This document shows, piece by piece, positions 10,780-23,115 of a stretch of 64,000 nucleotides of DNA (the first letter of the stretch is position 1; each line of letters begins with the position of its first letter). The notes below the pieces were generated by a model that did no database searches, was not told where the DNA came from, and worked only from the letters and a program-made list of their open reading frames with translations. The position numbers and the translations under genes were made by a program. The stretch is from the NCBI GenBank assembly GCA_031761405.1, contig JASEVX010000005.1, forward strand, positions 32,475,127 to 32,539,126. Direction: 5' to 3'. Source of the DNA: Serripes groenlandicus (lineage: Eukaryota; Mollusca; Bivalvia; Cardiida; Cardiidae).

Positions 10780-10832
10780 ATTATATAGCCATCCTTCTAC
10801 AGGTTTCACATAGGAAGATAGGCATGCGTACA

Positions 10833-13800
10833 TATACGACCAGTGTATAGCTCTATAATAATTAGTACGTTCACATAGTCTAATCATGACTAGCCTATAC
10901 GACCAGTGTATAGCTCTATAATAATCAGTACGTTCACATAGTCTAATCATGACTAGCCTATACGACCAGTGTATAGCTCTATAATAATTAGTACGTTCAC
11001 ATAGTCTAATCATGACTAGCCTATACGACCAGTGTATAGCTCTATAATAATCAGTACGTTCACATAGTCTAATCATGACTAGCCTATACGACCAGTGTAT
11101 AGCTCTATAATAATCAGTACGTTCACATAGTCTAATCATGACTAGCCTATACGACCAGTGTATAGCTCTATAATAATCAGTACGTTCACATAGTCTAATC
11201 ATGACTAGCCTATACGACCAGTGTATAGCTCTATAATAATCAGTACGTTCACATAGTCTAATCATGACTAGCCTATACAACCAGTGTATAGCTCTATAAT
11301 AATCAGTACGTTCACATAGTATAATCATGACAAGCCTATACGACCAGTGTATAGCTCTATAATAATCAGTACGTTCACATAGTATAATCATGACAAGCCT
11401 ATACGACCAGTGTATAGCTCTATAATAATCAGTACGTTCACATAGTATAATCATGACTAGCCTATACGACCAGTGTATAGTTCTATAATAATTAGTACGT
11501 TCACATAGTCTAATCATGACTAGCCTATACGACCAGTGTATAGCTCTATAATAATCAGTACGTTCACATAGTCTAATCATGACTAGCCTATACGACCAGT
11601 GTATAGCTCTATAATAATCAGTACGTTCACATAGTCTTATCATGATTAGCCTATACGACCAGTGTATAGCTCTATAATAATCAGTACGTTCACATAGTCT
11701 AATCATGACTAGCCTATACGACCAGTGTATAGCTCTATAATAATCAGTACGTTCACATAGTCTAATCATGACTAGCCTATACGACCAGTGTATAGCTCTA
11801 TAATAATCAGTACGTTCACATAGTCTAATCATGACTAGCCTATACGACCAGTGTATAGCTCTATAATAATCAGTACGTTCACATAGTCTAATCATGACTA
11901 GCCTATACGACCAGTGTATAGCTCTATACAAGTCAGTACGTTCACATAGTCTAATCATGACTAGCCTATACGACCAGTGTATAGCTCTATAATAATCAGT
12001 ACGTTCACATAGTCTAATCATGACTAGCCTATACGACCAGTGTATAGCTCTATAATAATATGTACGTTCACATAGTCTAATCATGACTAGCCTATACGAC
12101 CAGTGTATAGCTCTATAATAATCAGTACGTTCACATAGTCTAATCATGACTAGCCTATACGACCAGTGTATAGCTCTATAATAATCAGTACGTTCACATA
12201 GTCTAATCATGACTAGCCTATACGACCAGTGTATAGCTCTATAATAATCAGTACGTTCACATAGTCTAATCATGACTAGCCTATACGACCAGTGTATAGC
12301 TCTATAATAATCAGTACGTTCACATAGTCTAATCATGACTAGCCTATACAACCAGTGTATAGCTCTATAATAATCAGTACGTTCACATAGTATAATCATG
12401 ACAAGCCTATACGACCAGTGTATAGCTCTATAATAATCAGTACGTTCACATAGTATAATCATGACAAGCCTATACGACCAGTGTATAGCTCTATAATAAT
12501 CAGTACGTTCACATAGTATAATCATGACTAGCCTATACGACCAGTGTATAGTTCTATAATAATTAGTACGTTCACATAGTCTAATCATGACTAGCCTATA
12601 CGACCAGTGTATAGCTCTATAATAATCAGTACGTTCACATAGTCTAATCATGACTAGCCTATACGACCAGTGTATAGCTCTATAATAATCAGTACGTTCA
12701 CATAGTCTTATCATGATTAGCCTATACGACCAGTGTATAGCTCTATAATAATCAGTACGTTCACATAGTCTAATCATGACTAGCCTATACGACCAGTGTA
12801 TAGCTCTATAATAATCAGTACGTTCACATAGTCTAATCATGACTAGCCTATACGACCAGTGTATAGCTCTATAATAATCAGTACGTTCACATAGTCTAAT
12901 CATGACTAGCCTATACGACCAGTGTATAGCTCTATAATAATCAGTACGTTCACATAGTCTAATCATGACTAGCCTATACGACCAGTGTATAGCTCTATAA
13001 TAATCAGTACGTTCACATAGTCTAATCATGACTAGCCTATACGACCAGTGTATAGCTCTATAATAATCAGTACGTTCACATAGTCTAATCATGACTAGCA
13101 TATACGACCAGTGTATAGCTCTATACTAATCAGTACGTTCACATAGTCTAATCATGACTAGCCTATACGACCAGTGTATAGCTCTATAATAATTAGTACG
13201 TTCACATAGTCTAATCATGACTACCTATACGACCAGTGTAGCTCTATAATAATCAGTACGTTCACATAGTCTAATCATGACTAGCCTATACGACCAGTGT
13301 ATAGCTCTATAACAATTAGTACGTTCACATAATCTAATCATGACTAGCCTATACGACCAGTGTAGCTCTATAATAATCAGTACGTTCACATAGTCTAATC
13401 ATGACTAGCCTATACGACCAGTGTATAGCTCTATAATAATCAGTACGTTCACATAGTATAATCATGACTAGCCTATACGACCAGTGTATAGCTCTATAAT
13501 AATCAGTACGTTCACATAGTCTAATCATGACTAGCATATACGACCAGTGTAGCTCTATAATAATCAGTACGTTCACATAGTATAATCATGACTAGCCTAT
13601 ACGACCAGTGTATAGCTCTATAATAATCAGTACGTTCACATAGTCTAATCATGACTAGCCTATACGATTAGTGTATAGCTCTATAATAATCAGTACGTTC
13701 ACATAGTCTAATCATGACTAGCCTATACGACCAGTGTATAGCTCTATAATAATCAGTACGTTCACATAGTCTAATCATGACTAGCCTATACGACCAGTGT

Positions 13801-16173
13801 ATAGCTCTATACTAATCAGTACGTTCACATAGTCTAATCATGACTAGCCTATACGACCAGTGTATAGCTCTATAATAATCAGTACGTTCACATAGTCTAA
13901 TCATGACTAGCCTATACGACCAGTGTATAGCTCTATAATAATCAGTACGTTCACATAGTCTAATCATGACTAGCCTATACGACCAGTGTATAGCTCTATA
14001 ATAATCAGTACGTTCACATAGTCTAATCATGACTAGCCTATACGACCAGTGTATAGCTCTATACAAGTCAGTACGTTCACATAGTCTAATCATGACTAGC
14101 CTATACGACCAGTGTATAGCTCTATAATAATCAGTACGTTCACATAGTCTAATCATGACTAGCCTATACGACCAGTGTATAGCTCTATAATAATATGTAC
14201 GTTCACATAGTCTAATCATGACTAGCCTATACGACCAGTGTATAGCTCTATAATAATCAGTACGTTCACATAGTCTAATCATGACTAGCCTATACGACCA
14301 GTGTATAGCTCTATAATAATCAGTACGTTCACATAGTATAATCATGACTAGCCTATACGACCAGTGTATAGCTTAATAATAATCAGTACGTTCACATAGT
14401 CTAATCATGACTAGCCTATACGACCAGTGTATAGCTCTATAATAATCAGTACGTTCACATAGTATAATCATGACTAGCCTATACGACCAGTGTATAGCTC
14501 TATAATAATCAGTACGTTCACATACTCTAATCATGACTAGCCTATACGACCAGTGTATAGCTCTATAATAATCAGTACGTTCACATAGTCTAATCATGAC
14601 TAGCCTATACGACCAGTGTATAGCTCTATAATAATCAGTACGTTCACATAGTATAATCATGACTAGCCTATACGACCAGTGTATAGCTCTATACTAATCA
14701 GTACGTTCACATAGTCTAATCATGACTAGCCTATACGACCAGTGTATAGCTCTATAATAATTAGTACGTTCACATAGTCTAATCATGACTAGCCTATACG
14801 ACCAGTGTATAGCTCTATAATAATCAGTACGTTCACATAGTCTAATCATGACTAGCCTATACGACCAGTGTATAGCTCTATAATAATTAGTACGTCCACA
14901 TAGTCTAATCATGACTAGCCTATACGACCAGTGTATAGCTCTATAATAATCAGTACGTTCACATAGTCTAATCATGACTAGCCTATACGACCAGTGTATA
15001 GCTCTATACTAATCAGTACGTTCACATAGTCTAATCATGACTAGCCTATACGACCAGTGTATAGCTCTATAATAATCAGTACGTTCACATAGTCTAATCA
15101 TGACTAGCCTATACGACCAGTGTATAGCTCTATACTAATTAGTACGTTCACATAGTCTAATCATGACTAGCCTATACGACCAGTGTATAGCTCTATACTA
15201 ATTAGTACGTTCACATAGTATAATCATGACTAGCCTATACGACCAGTGTAGCTCTATAATAATCAGTACGTTCACATAGTATAATCATGACTAGCCTATA
15301 CGACCAGTGTGTAGCTCTATAATAATCAGTACGTTCACATAGTATAATCATGACTAGCCTATACGACCAGTGTATAGCTCTATAATAATCAGTACGTTCA
15401 CACAGTCTAATCATGACTAGCCTATACGACCAGTGTATAGCTCTATAATAATCAGTACGTTCACATAGTCTAATCATGACTAGCCTATACGACCAGTGTA
15501 TAGCTCTATAATAATCAGTACGTTCACATAGTCTAATCATGACTAGCCTATACGACCAGTGTATAGCTCTATAATAATCAGTACGTTCACATAGTCTAAT
15601 CATGACAAGCCTATACGACCAGTGTATAGCTCTATAATAATCAGTACGTTCACATAGTCTAATCATGACTAGCCTATACGACCAGTGTAGCTCTATAATA
15701 ATCAGTACGTTCACATAGTCTAATCATGACTAGCCTATACGACCAGTGTATAGCTCTATAATAATTAGTACGTTCACATAGTCTAATCATGACTAGCCTA
15801 TACGACCAGTGTATAGCTCTATAATAATCAGTACGTTCACATAGTATAATCATGACTAGCCTATACGACCAGTATAGCTCTATAATAATCAGTACGTTCA
15901 CATAGTCTAATCATGACTAGCCTATACGACCAGTGTATAGCTCTATAATAATCAGTACGTTCACATAGTATAATCATGACAAGCCTATACGACCAGTGTA
16001 TAGCTCTATAATAATCAGTACGTTCACATAGTCTAATCATGACTAGCCTATACGACCAGTGTATAGCTCTATAATAATCAGTACGTTCACATAGTCTAAT
16101 CATGACTAGCCTATACGACCAGTGTATAGCTCTATAATAATCTGTACGTTCACACAGTCTAATCATGACTAGC
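10833..16173. repeat. 63-bp satellite, about 85 units, with higher-order structure
   Basis: Unit: tatacgaccagtgtatagct, then ctataataatcagtacgttc, then acatagtctaatcatgacta and gcc (63 bp). Several units are 61 bp (gtgtagctc). Variants recur at fixed offsets. The cctatacaacc variant ends at 11280 and 12351, and the cttatcatgatt variant ends its cttat at 11640 and 12711; both offsets are 1071 bp, or 17 units. A second register pairs 11926 with 14061 and 12056 with 14191, both 2135 bp apart. Because 63 is a multiple of 3, the minus strand stays open for long stretches with a 21-residue period (10738-13101 is 787 codons). Frame-breaking 61-bp units elsewhere and no initiation context argue against a protein. 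Confidence 0.97.
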
Positions 16174-16200
16174 AATCGGCTCCATTGATTGATAAGAAAT

Positions 16201-16450
16201 GAGCCGTTCCGCGAGAAAACCTACATTGTGGACTCTGCGTAAAATATCGACCCGGATCAGCGTAAGCATGCCGCGCAGGCTTACCCGGATATACACTTTT
16301 CGCCTCCTGTGGATTTTCTGTTTCAGGAACCATTACTCTAAACCTTTTATACCCCTGAGACGGAATGTGTCGGCCCGGATCGGTCTGCGCGGACTGCGCG
16401 GGCTGATCTGGGTCGATACATTACGCAGATGCCATACTATTGGACGGCTC
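16201..16450 (-). mobile_element. P3 element
   Basis: gagccgttccgcgagaaaac to tggacggctc. The flanks give a 4-bp direct repeat, aaat. It sits 27 bp after the end of the 63-bp satellite. Confidence 0.88.
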
Positions 16451-16867
16451 AAATCTTATAATAGAAGATCAGCCTGCAAGCTGGTCTTTGAATTTGGCAC
16501 ATCGGAAATATATTTCGAAAGTATTTGTAAAGGATGAAGTGATTATAAACGGATGTTATTATACGCATGTGCAGTATGTTTTCAAACATAATTAGTCAAA
16601 TGCGCATACTGCAGGATGATAGGCCTAATCATTAATGATATGCTTAAATATTTCTGATCACTTTCCCACTTACATCACGTCTCCATCAGTCGACTGTTAA
16701 CGTATCTTGGCAATATTATGGAAAATCTCTAGAAATGAAAGTGTTAGTTTAGGTCGGTTAGCGATTTCACATATTACCTCAGTGTTTTTAAAAAAATCGT
16801 CTGCGTGGAAATGTGGCTGTATAAGGGGAAGGATTCAATTGTAGTTTAACACAGTTGTATTTACATG

Positions 16868-16983
16868 CAGACTAAAGCTATGCGAGAAAAGGCAGCATGA
16901 GCAAATTCTTCTTTTGCCGTAATATTTTAAATTTTATTCAATGATAATACTTTCATTTATTTAGATTTTCATTCAAGGGTTAA
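16868..16983 (-). mobile_element. P1 MITE fragment
   Basis: gagcaaattcttcttttgcc and ttattcaatgataatactttc are typical reverse-orientation P1 blocks. It ends aagggttaa and shares its last TTAA (16980-16983) with the next element. Confidence 0.65.
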
Positions 16984-17199
16984 TCCTTTCCCTCATACAG
17001 CAATTCTGCAGCAGACGACTTTAAATATATTTTGTCAAAAAATAAAAAATCTCTATAATTGAATGGATATCCTATGACTAAAAGTGGGAAACATTGTGGC
17101 AAAAGAAGAAATTGCTCGTTTTGAGCAATTTATTCTTTTGTCACTATGTTTTCAAAAATCCGTCTGCTGTAGAGGCGTCTATATGAGGGAAAGGGTTAA
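16980..17199 (+). mobile_element. P1 MITE, homogeneous subtype
   Basis: TTAA at both ends, with ccctcatacagcaattctgc on the left and gtcactatgttttcaaaaa on the right. A short deletion has removed part of the cagaaagcg block. Confidence 0.88.
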
Positions 17200-17356
17200 G
17201 AGGCAGGAAAGTGTAACAAAAAACCAAACAGAAAGCAACGCCAAGATAAACGGAAATGACTCAAAAAGGTTTTTCACAAAAGTTATTTTGAACAAAAACA
17301 AAAACACACAAATCCGCTAAACGGACCGATCTCGATACTGATACTGAACACGTGGT

Positions 17357-17587
17357 TTAACCCTTTCCCACATACAACACATCTGCAGCAGACGACTTTG
17401 AAAACATACCCAAACAAATTGGAAACTCCCTGTAAACGAAAGTACATTAACATTGAATAGAGTTGAAAACATGGTGACAAAAGGAGAAATTGCTCGATTT
17501 GAGCAATTTCTTCTTTTGTTGACATGTTTTCAAAAAGCCGTCTGCTGCAGAGGCGTAAGAAAGAGTCAACATGAAGGAAAGGGTTAA
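17357..17587 (+). mobile_element. P1 MITE, full length
   Basis: TTAA 17357-17360 and 17584-17587, hairpin aattgctcgatttgagcaat. It belongs to a second subtype (aacaaattggaaactccc, gtcaacatga) shared with 54657. Confidence 0.9.
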
Positions 17588-17611
17588 CCGCAGCGATCTG
17601 ATTCTATTTAC

Positions 17612-17805
17612 TTAGCCCTTTCCCATGTTCAACAAAATCTGCAGCAGACGACTTTCAAAATATCTAGGCAAAAGAAGGACACAATCTTTATAAACGAAAG
17701 GATTATTTTAAAAAGAGTTGAACACATTGTGACAAAACTGGAAATTGCTCATTATGACCAATTTCTCCTATTACCACAATGTTTTCAATGTTTGGAAGGT
17801 GTTAA
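17612..17805 (+). mobile_element. P1 MITE, shortened right arm
   Basis: Left end ttagccctttcccatg, ctgcagcagacgactttcaa, hairpin attgctcattatgaccaat. The right arm is deleted down to ggaaggtgttaa. Confidence 0.75.
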
Positions 17806-18087
17806 CTCAACCATTTCACATTGACAGACGACAATTAACGTGTCGGCAGCAGACGACATTGAATACATTGCGGGAAAAGGAGACAATGTTAATTGAACAA
17901 TGGCTTATTTTCCAGCAATGGTTTTCACTTTATTTCAAAATGATACGTCAAGCACTTATTATGAACAGTGTTAAATGTTTTACCTGTACAGTTTTGGGAG
18001 CAGCCGATTCTGTCGATGCCTTATTTTACAAACGAAGTGCCGATAGAAAATCAAAATACCTTCAGGATAAATGCATGGGTGAATGGG

Positions 18088-18348
18088 AGCAACCCGTTGG
18101 TAATTCGAATCCCGACTCGGCCAACTTTCTTTCCCACGTTTGACAAAAGTCAATGCGACATGCGTCATTCGTATTCCACCAATGGGCTAAATCTATGCGG
18201 AAAAGCAGCCAGTTGCTTGGGAAGATTGTTGTGTGTACTGGTGTGAGAAAACCAGGAAATGTATGAGTAGGCGAACTGGCCGCCGTGATATGACTGAGAA
18301 AGTGTTAAAAACGGCGTTAAACCCCAATCAATCAATCAATCAATCAAT
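18088..18348 (+). mobile_element. SINE-B copy with (ATCA)n tail
   Basis: B-box-like gtaattcgaatcccgactcgg, the body cagccagttgcttgggaaga and gtgtgagaaaaccaggaaat, and the tail ccgtgatatgactgagaaag...ggcgttaaaccccaatcaat. The head is largely degraded. The element has landed in the left end of a P1 copy. Confidence 0.8.
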
Positions 18349-18522
18349 ACAACGAGTATGCTGCAGACGTATTTGTAAACATCTAGCAAACATATGAAAA
18401 ATCTCTTCAAAGAAAAGTAATGTTATTAAATAAGGAGCAGTTTATTTGTATTCGCCAAAATGTTTTCAAAATTCGTCTGATGCACCTGCCTCAAAATACG
18501 TCTGCAGGATGGAAACGGTAAA
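18349..18522 (+). mobile_element. P1 MITE, left end replaced by SINE-B
   Basis: tgctgcagacgtatttgtaaacatctagc and ccaaaatgttttcaaaattcg mark it as P1. The hairpin is degraded and the right end is ggaaacggtaaa. Confidence 0.65.
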
Positions 18523-18592
18523 TAATTATATTATAACTTTACCTACAACTACATACAATTAACATGAGAACGGTTACAAACCAATATGAAGC

Positions 18593-18822
18593 TTAACCCT
18601 TTCCCACATACAGCAAATCTACAGCAGATGACTTTCAAAATGTCTGCTAAAAAAATATGGAAATCTCTATAATTGTAGGTTTAATTACTGAACAAATCTA
18701 AAAAACATTGTGGCAAAAAGAGAAATTGCTCGTTTTGAGCAATTTCTCCTTTTGCCACGATGTTTTCAAAAGTCGTCTGCTGATTTCGCGTAAAAATGCG
18801 TCTAAAGGTAGGAAAGGGTTGA
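18593..18822 (+). mobile_element. P1 MITE, full length
   Basis: TTAACCCTTTCCC at 18593, a perfect hairpin aattgctcgttttgagcaat, right end ggaaagggttga (last TTAA changed to TTGA). Confidence 0.88.
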
Positions 18823-19142
18823 TATAGAAAGAAGTTATCCCAAGAATGACGCATTCCGATTTTGAAAGCGGATTAGGGTCACCGGCAAATATGTTTGCGG
18901 GGCGGATATCAAATCTGTGATGTTTAATTGTGTTTTTTAATCGTATTAAATACAGGAAAGCAGTTTAAGTTTCCGTTTAAAATAATAACAATATTTTCCG
19001 GTAATCCCCCTTTCAGTGAATATGTCCTAAGGCAGGGATAGCAGAACAAAAATAGTTGGTGATGTTTGGAGTACGCCACGCAAAACCCGACCTTAGGAGA
19101 AGGGCGTATCGACCAGCGATGGATTGACTGTTTGATGGTTAA
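18823..19142. other. No gene or element recognised
   Basis: Nothing identified. Confidence 0.4.
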
Positions 19143-19352
19143 CGCCTCTCTCAACAACTGTTCAGTTATATCATGGGAAAGTTACCAGTACTACTGGTCC
19201 AGTTATCCTGACACCAGCCAGTCAGTCGTAATACATACCCCGCATTCCTGAGCGCCAAAGAGGGAAAGCTATTAATACCTTTTTTTAAAGTATTTCGTAT
19301 GACCTGACCGGTAATCTAACCCACGACCTCCCGAGACGGAACGACCAGCAAA
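19143..19352 (-). mobile_element. SINE-A copy
   Basis: The minus strand has the head end cgggaggtcgtgggttagatt, then the actgactggctggtgtcagg block, the ccagtagtactggtaactt block, and a degraded tail. Confidence 0.75.
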
Positions 19353-19462
19353 GATTCAGATCAGCCCTGCGCCTGTCTTAGTCTAATCGATATCTTCCTC
19401 GTTCACAATCTAGTCATACAGACAAGATTTCCGAAAGTCAATGGAGATAGAGATAAATTCCG

Positions 19463-19687
19463 TTCTCCACATACAGACGCTTTTCTGACTTACCTGTAGC
19501 TGACAACTCCAGAAAACATAGTAGAAAAAGAAGACATTGCTCATAATGAGCAATGTCTCCTTTTGCTACGATGTTTCAATTGTATTCAATAACTGTTCTA
19601 TCATGTTTTGAGAGTTTCCATATTTTTTACCAAATATTCGCAAAGTCGTCTGCCGCATATATGTTGTATGTGAGAAAGGCTATAATC
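19463..19687 (-). mobile_element. P1 MITE, diverged, full length
   Basis: Left ttctccacatacagacgctt, hairpin acattgctcataatgagcaa, right cgcaaagtcgtctgccgca and gtgagaaaggc. Confidence 0.75.
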
Positions 19688-19699
19688 ATCATACTAATT

Positions 19700-19929
19700 G
19701 ACTTTATTCTTACTTGCAGACACATTTTGACGAATATTCAGCTGACGACTTTCGAAAATATTAAGGCTTATCGAAGAAATGACTTATCATTAAATAAGTA
19801 GTCTGTTTACAATAATGTGTTCAACTCTTTTTACTTATTACATTTTCATTTATACGGATTGATCACATTTTTGCTAAGATGGTCTTCAAGTCGCCTGATG
19901 CAAATTTGTTCTATGTGGGTAAGGGTTAA
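19700..19929 (-). mobile_element. P1 MITE, strongly diverged
   Basis: cagctgacgactttcgaaaat on the left and gtgggtaagggttaa with TTAA 19926-19929 on the right. The hairpin core is lost. Confidence 0.55.
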
Positions 19930-20233
19930 ATAATTTGATAATAAATGCCGTTAATTTGTCACGGTATATTTGAGAGTATTTACCAGAGCCCCGATGGATA
20001 TGTGTGCACAGAAACATACTAGTGCGACGACTATTATTTGTTATAAACTCGTATCAAACAAAACAGAACAGAACATAATTTTATTAACGTATACATGTAA
20101 ATGTATCTTGTTACATACAAAACATATTTACATGATATTTAACATCATGTGTCAAATTATAGCAATTTTGTAATTTTACTCTGTTTATTTTCACCAAACA
20201 AAAAAAGAAATTTTTTTTAATCCAGGTGGCTTA
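19930..20233. other. No gene or element recognised
   Basis: AT-rich left flank of the 7.6-kb element. Confidence 0.4.
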
Positions 20234-21437
20234 TTAAGTAGCAGTCCAGCTAAGAATCATGCAAAATGATAAAAAAGTGATTCATGGTATATCACAGATA
20301 TTGTTAATATTGTGTGTGTGGAGTTGTATGGTGAAGTTTATGAGTGATTTGGTATTAATTTATCACATCTTGCAATCTCTACTTCATAATATTGCTTTGA
20401 AATAATTTGAATATGTGAGATTTTGCTATACAGTCCCATGTAAAATACTCCTACTTCAAATCCAATTATCTCCGATGAGCACGGGTCTTAGACAGAAATA
20501 TATATATCAACATAAAGAGGACAATACACTCTATAAAATATCAAAAAATAAAATATGTAGCCTAGTACAGGTTTTGAGTAAATTTGGTTTCTTTTATAGG
20601 GTTTTGAGCCATACTATCAAGAAAGATAACTCTGTCCTGCTTCACAACAGTTGTTATGTGAATGAAAAACGTTAATATGTCTCTTTTTAATGCAAAATGA
20701 CCTATATCTGTGTCAGTTTTCTCTTTTAAAAATATAAACTGACTGGTTTTAATTCAATAAAATGGAATCGATAACAATATAAATCAATATTTATTTATAT
20801 TTTATTCACCTCTATACTGAAACCCAGAAATTGTTTACATCTCACGTACTTCCTGTTAACCAAGATATTTTAACTTACCAGCTTGGATTCGACATTTCAT
20901 CAGTTTTATATCGTACATATCATAGTAAGCTATTTCATAAACAGTTTAGCAAGGATGTGAAGATATGTATATGAAAAACAGTATACGCAGACTAAAGACA
21001 GGTCCGTAAAGTGATAATCATGTCAAATGTGGAAAGTCGGTATTCAATGCAGTTTTACAATCATTCGGATTCTTGAGGCTTACAACAGAGAAACACAGAG
21101 AGAAAAATCGGTCAGGCTTTTAGATTATAATACAGACATATCTTATAACATACGGGCATTAAATTTAACGTTTTGAAAATGTGGAAATCAACAAACAACT
21201 TGTGAAGCAGATCATTTTCGGGACTTTTTTCAAGTAACTTTCGGTTTGTCTACATGCAAATCTCGAGGTATATTTCAAGGAAGGGAAGTTGACTCCGTTG
21301 CGTTTTCATCCTCTACACACTGAGAAATGGGAAACACTCAGAGGAATAAGTTACCAGCCAAAAGATACTGGAAGATCATGAAGATTTATTTAATTCCTGT
21401 TAGCATAGGTAATTTCTGTTTTGATAAATATAGTATT

Positions 21438-21655
21438 TACTTTCCCACATATTCATGCATTTTGACACCTTTGCAGCAGACAACTATTGTAAATATTGCC
21501 ACAAAGTGGAAATAAAATTCACAACATAATGACTTGTAACAATGTTTAAACCATTATTTAAAAATTCTATTTTACTTACAGAGATTTTTCATATTTTTTT
21601 CTGGATTTTTTCAAAGTAGTCTGCTGCAGATTTGTTGTATGCAGGAAATTGTTAA
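21438..21655 (-). mobile_element. P1 MITE, diverged, inside the 7.6-kb element
   Basis: ctttcccacatattcatgca, cagcagacaactattgtaaa, and right end ctgctgcagatttgttgtat...gttaa (TTAA 21652-21655). Confidence 0.65.
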
Positions 21656-22679
21656 TTTACTGTTCAATTACATGTTTTTTGTGTATTACTTTCTTCATAT
21701 AGTTATGTTTTTAAAGCAGCTAGACTCCATCTGTTGAATACTAAAATATGTATTTGCTAAGACTGAGTATTGTGGAGGTCTTATATACATATGTTGCTTG
21801 TTTTGAGAATAGTTCAGTCTTTTAATAGTTTTATCACAACTCATTTCTCTTATTGGAAGAAAACAACTAGTTACAAGGGTTCAAACTTAATCATTATTAT
21901 GCAACATAGCTTAGTTCTCATATGATTTCATTGTTACTCATGGCTAGGATATGTCAGTATACTTATGTATGAATAACTTTTCAACAATTCATCTTTTAAA
22001 CCTTGATTTAGTGTTTACAATTTCTAATACCTCATGCAGCAGAAGACTTCTGAAATTAATACACATGTGTATTGTTGAACCTCAAACTAGTACTTGGATC
22101 CTATCTAGATATTACTTATTACATATTTTCTTTCAGATGTTTTCAAAGCAAATTACTATCACTATCAGAATTTAATATGCTATACATTACACAAATATAT
22201 GTCAAACATCATAATAAATGTGTGTCTAGATATCTATTTTTATTTGATTATATATTTTTCAGATTAACTATGTGATGTGCCTTATTGGACAACATGGACA
22301 GGACAGTTACCCTACACTATTGGTGGACACCTATGAGAGCCTAATACTTTCTCAAGTGACAGATTCACAAGATAGAAATTCAACTTTCAGAATAATCAAT
22401 TGAACTTGAATTCATACATAGAAACTTCATTGTAGGAGAGTGTTCACTTTATCATTATGTGTCTATGTATATTTACCTAGATATGTATTCATCATGCAAC
22501 AGTAGAATTTACATAGATAATATAATTCTCTCCCAAATTGTTATACATGGTAAAAAGGGAAGAGCATTTTGAAACTGTATACAAAACTGTACAGTTGATT
22601 ATTTTTATAAACATTTTGCTTCAACTTCAGGAATTTGAATAACTATTTGAATTAACAGATTATCAACACTGACAAATTT

Positions 22680-22903
22680 AGCCTATTTCCACATTTAACC
22701 AACTTTGAAAACATGTTGGCTAAGATTTGGAAAATCTTTATAAATTTATTAGAACTTGGGAATCAATTTGAAAAACCTTGTTCCAAAAAAAGAAATATCT
22801 CATTAAGAGCAATGTCTATTTTGACAAAAGGTGAAATTGCTTGTTTTCATTAGTTGTCTGCTGCACGGGCATCCAAAAGCGTGTATATGTGGGAAATGGT
22901 TAA
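22680..22903 (+). mobile_element. P1 MITE, diverged, inside the 7.6-kb element
   Basis: gcctatttccacatttaacc, aaccaactttgaaaacatg, tctgctgcacgggcatcc and gtgggaaatggttaa. Confidence 0.65.
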
Positions 22904-22949
22904 AAGATTTGATGCATATGGGTATGCTTGTTTCAAACAGGTTAAGAAG

Positions 22950-23115
22950 CATAAACCTGAAAAATATAAGGAAAATTGTGACAAAATATAACTTGGATTT
23001 GGAAGAATAGAAAGCATTATTGGAAAAAGAAGTAATTGCTCATTATGAGCAATTCCTTTTATACAGCTATGATTTCAGATGTTTAACTACATGTATACCG
23101 CTGCAGAGGCATCAA
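22950..23115 (+). mobile_element. P1 MITE remnant
   Basis: A core hairpin, aattgctcattatgagcaatt, remains with ctgcagaggcatcaattt. The ends are lost. Confidence 0.5.

Noticed and set aside
10833..16173. CRISPR-like array
   Set aside because: Units are contiguous repeats with no unique spacers, in a eukaryotic context.
13812..16175. Further 75-177-codon ORFs in the 63-bp satellite
   Set aside because: They are pieces of the same periodic frame, broken by 61-bp units. Not genes.
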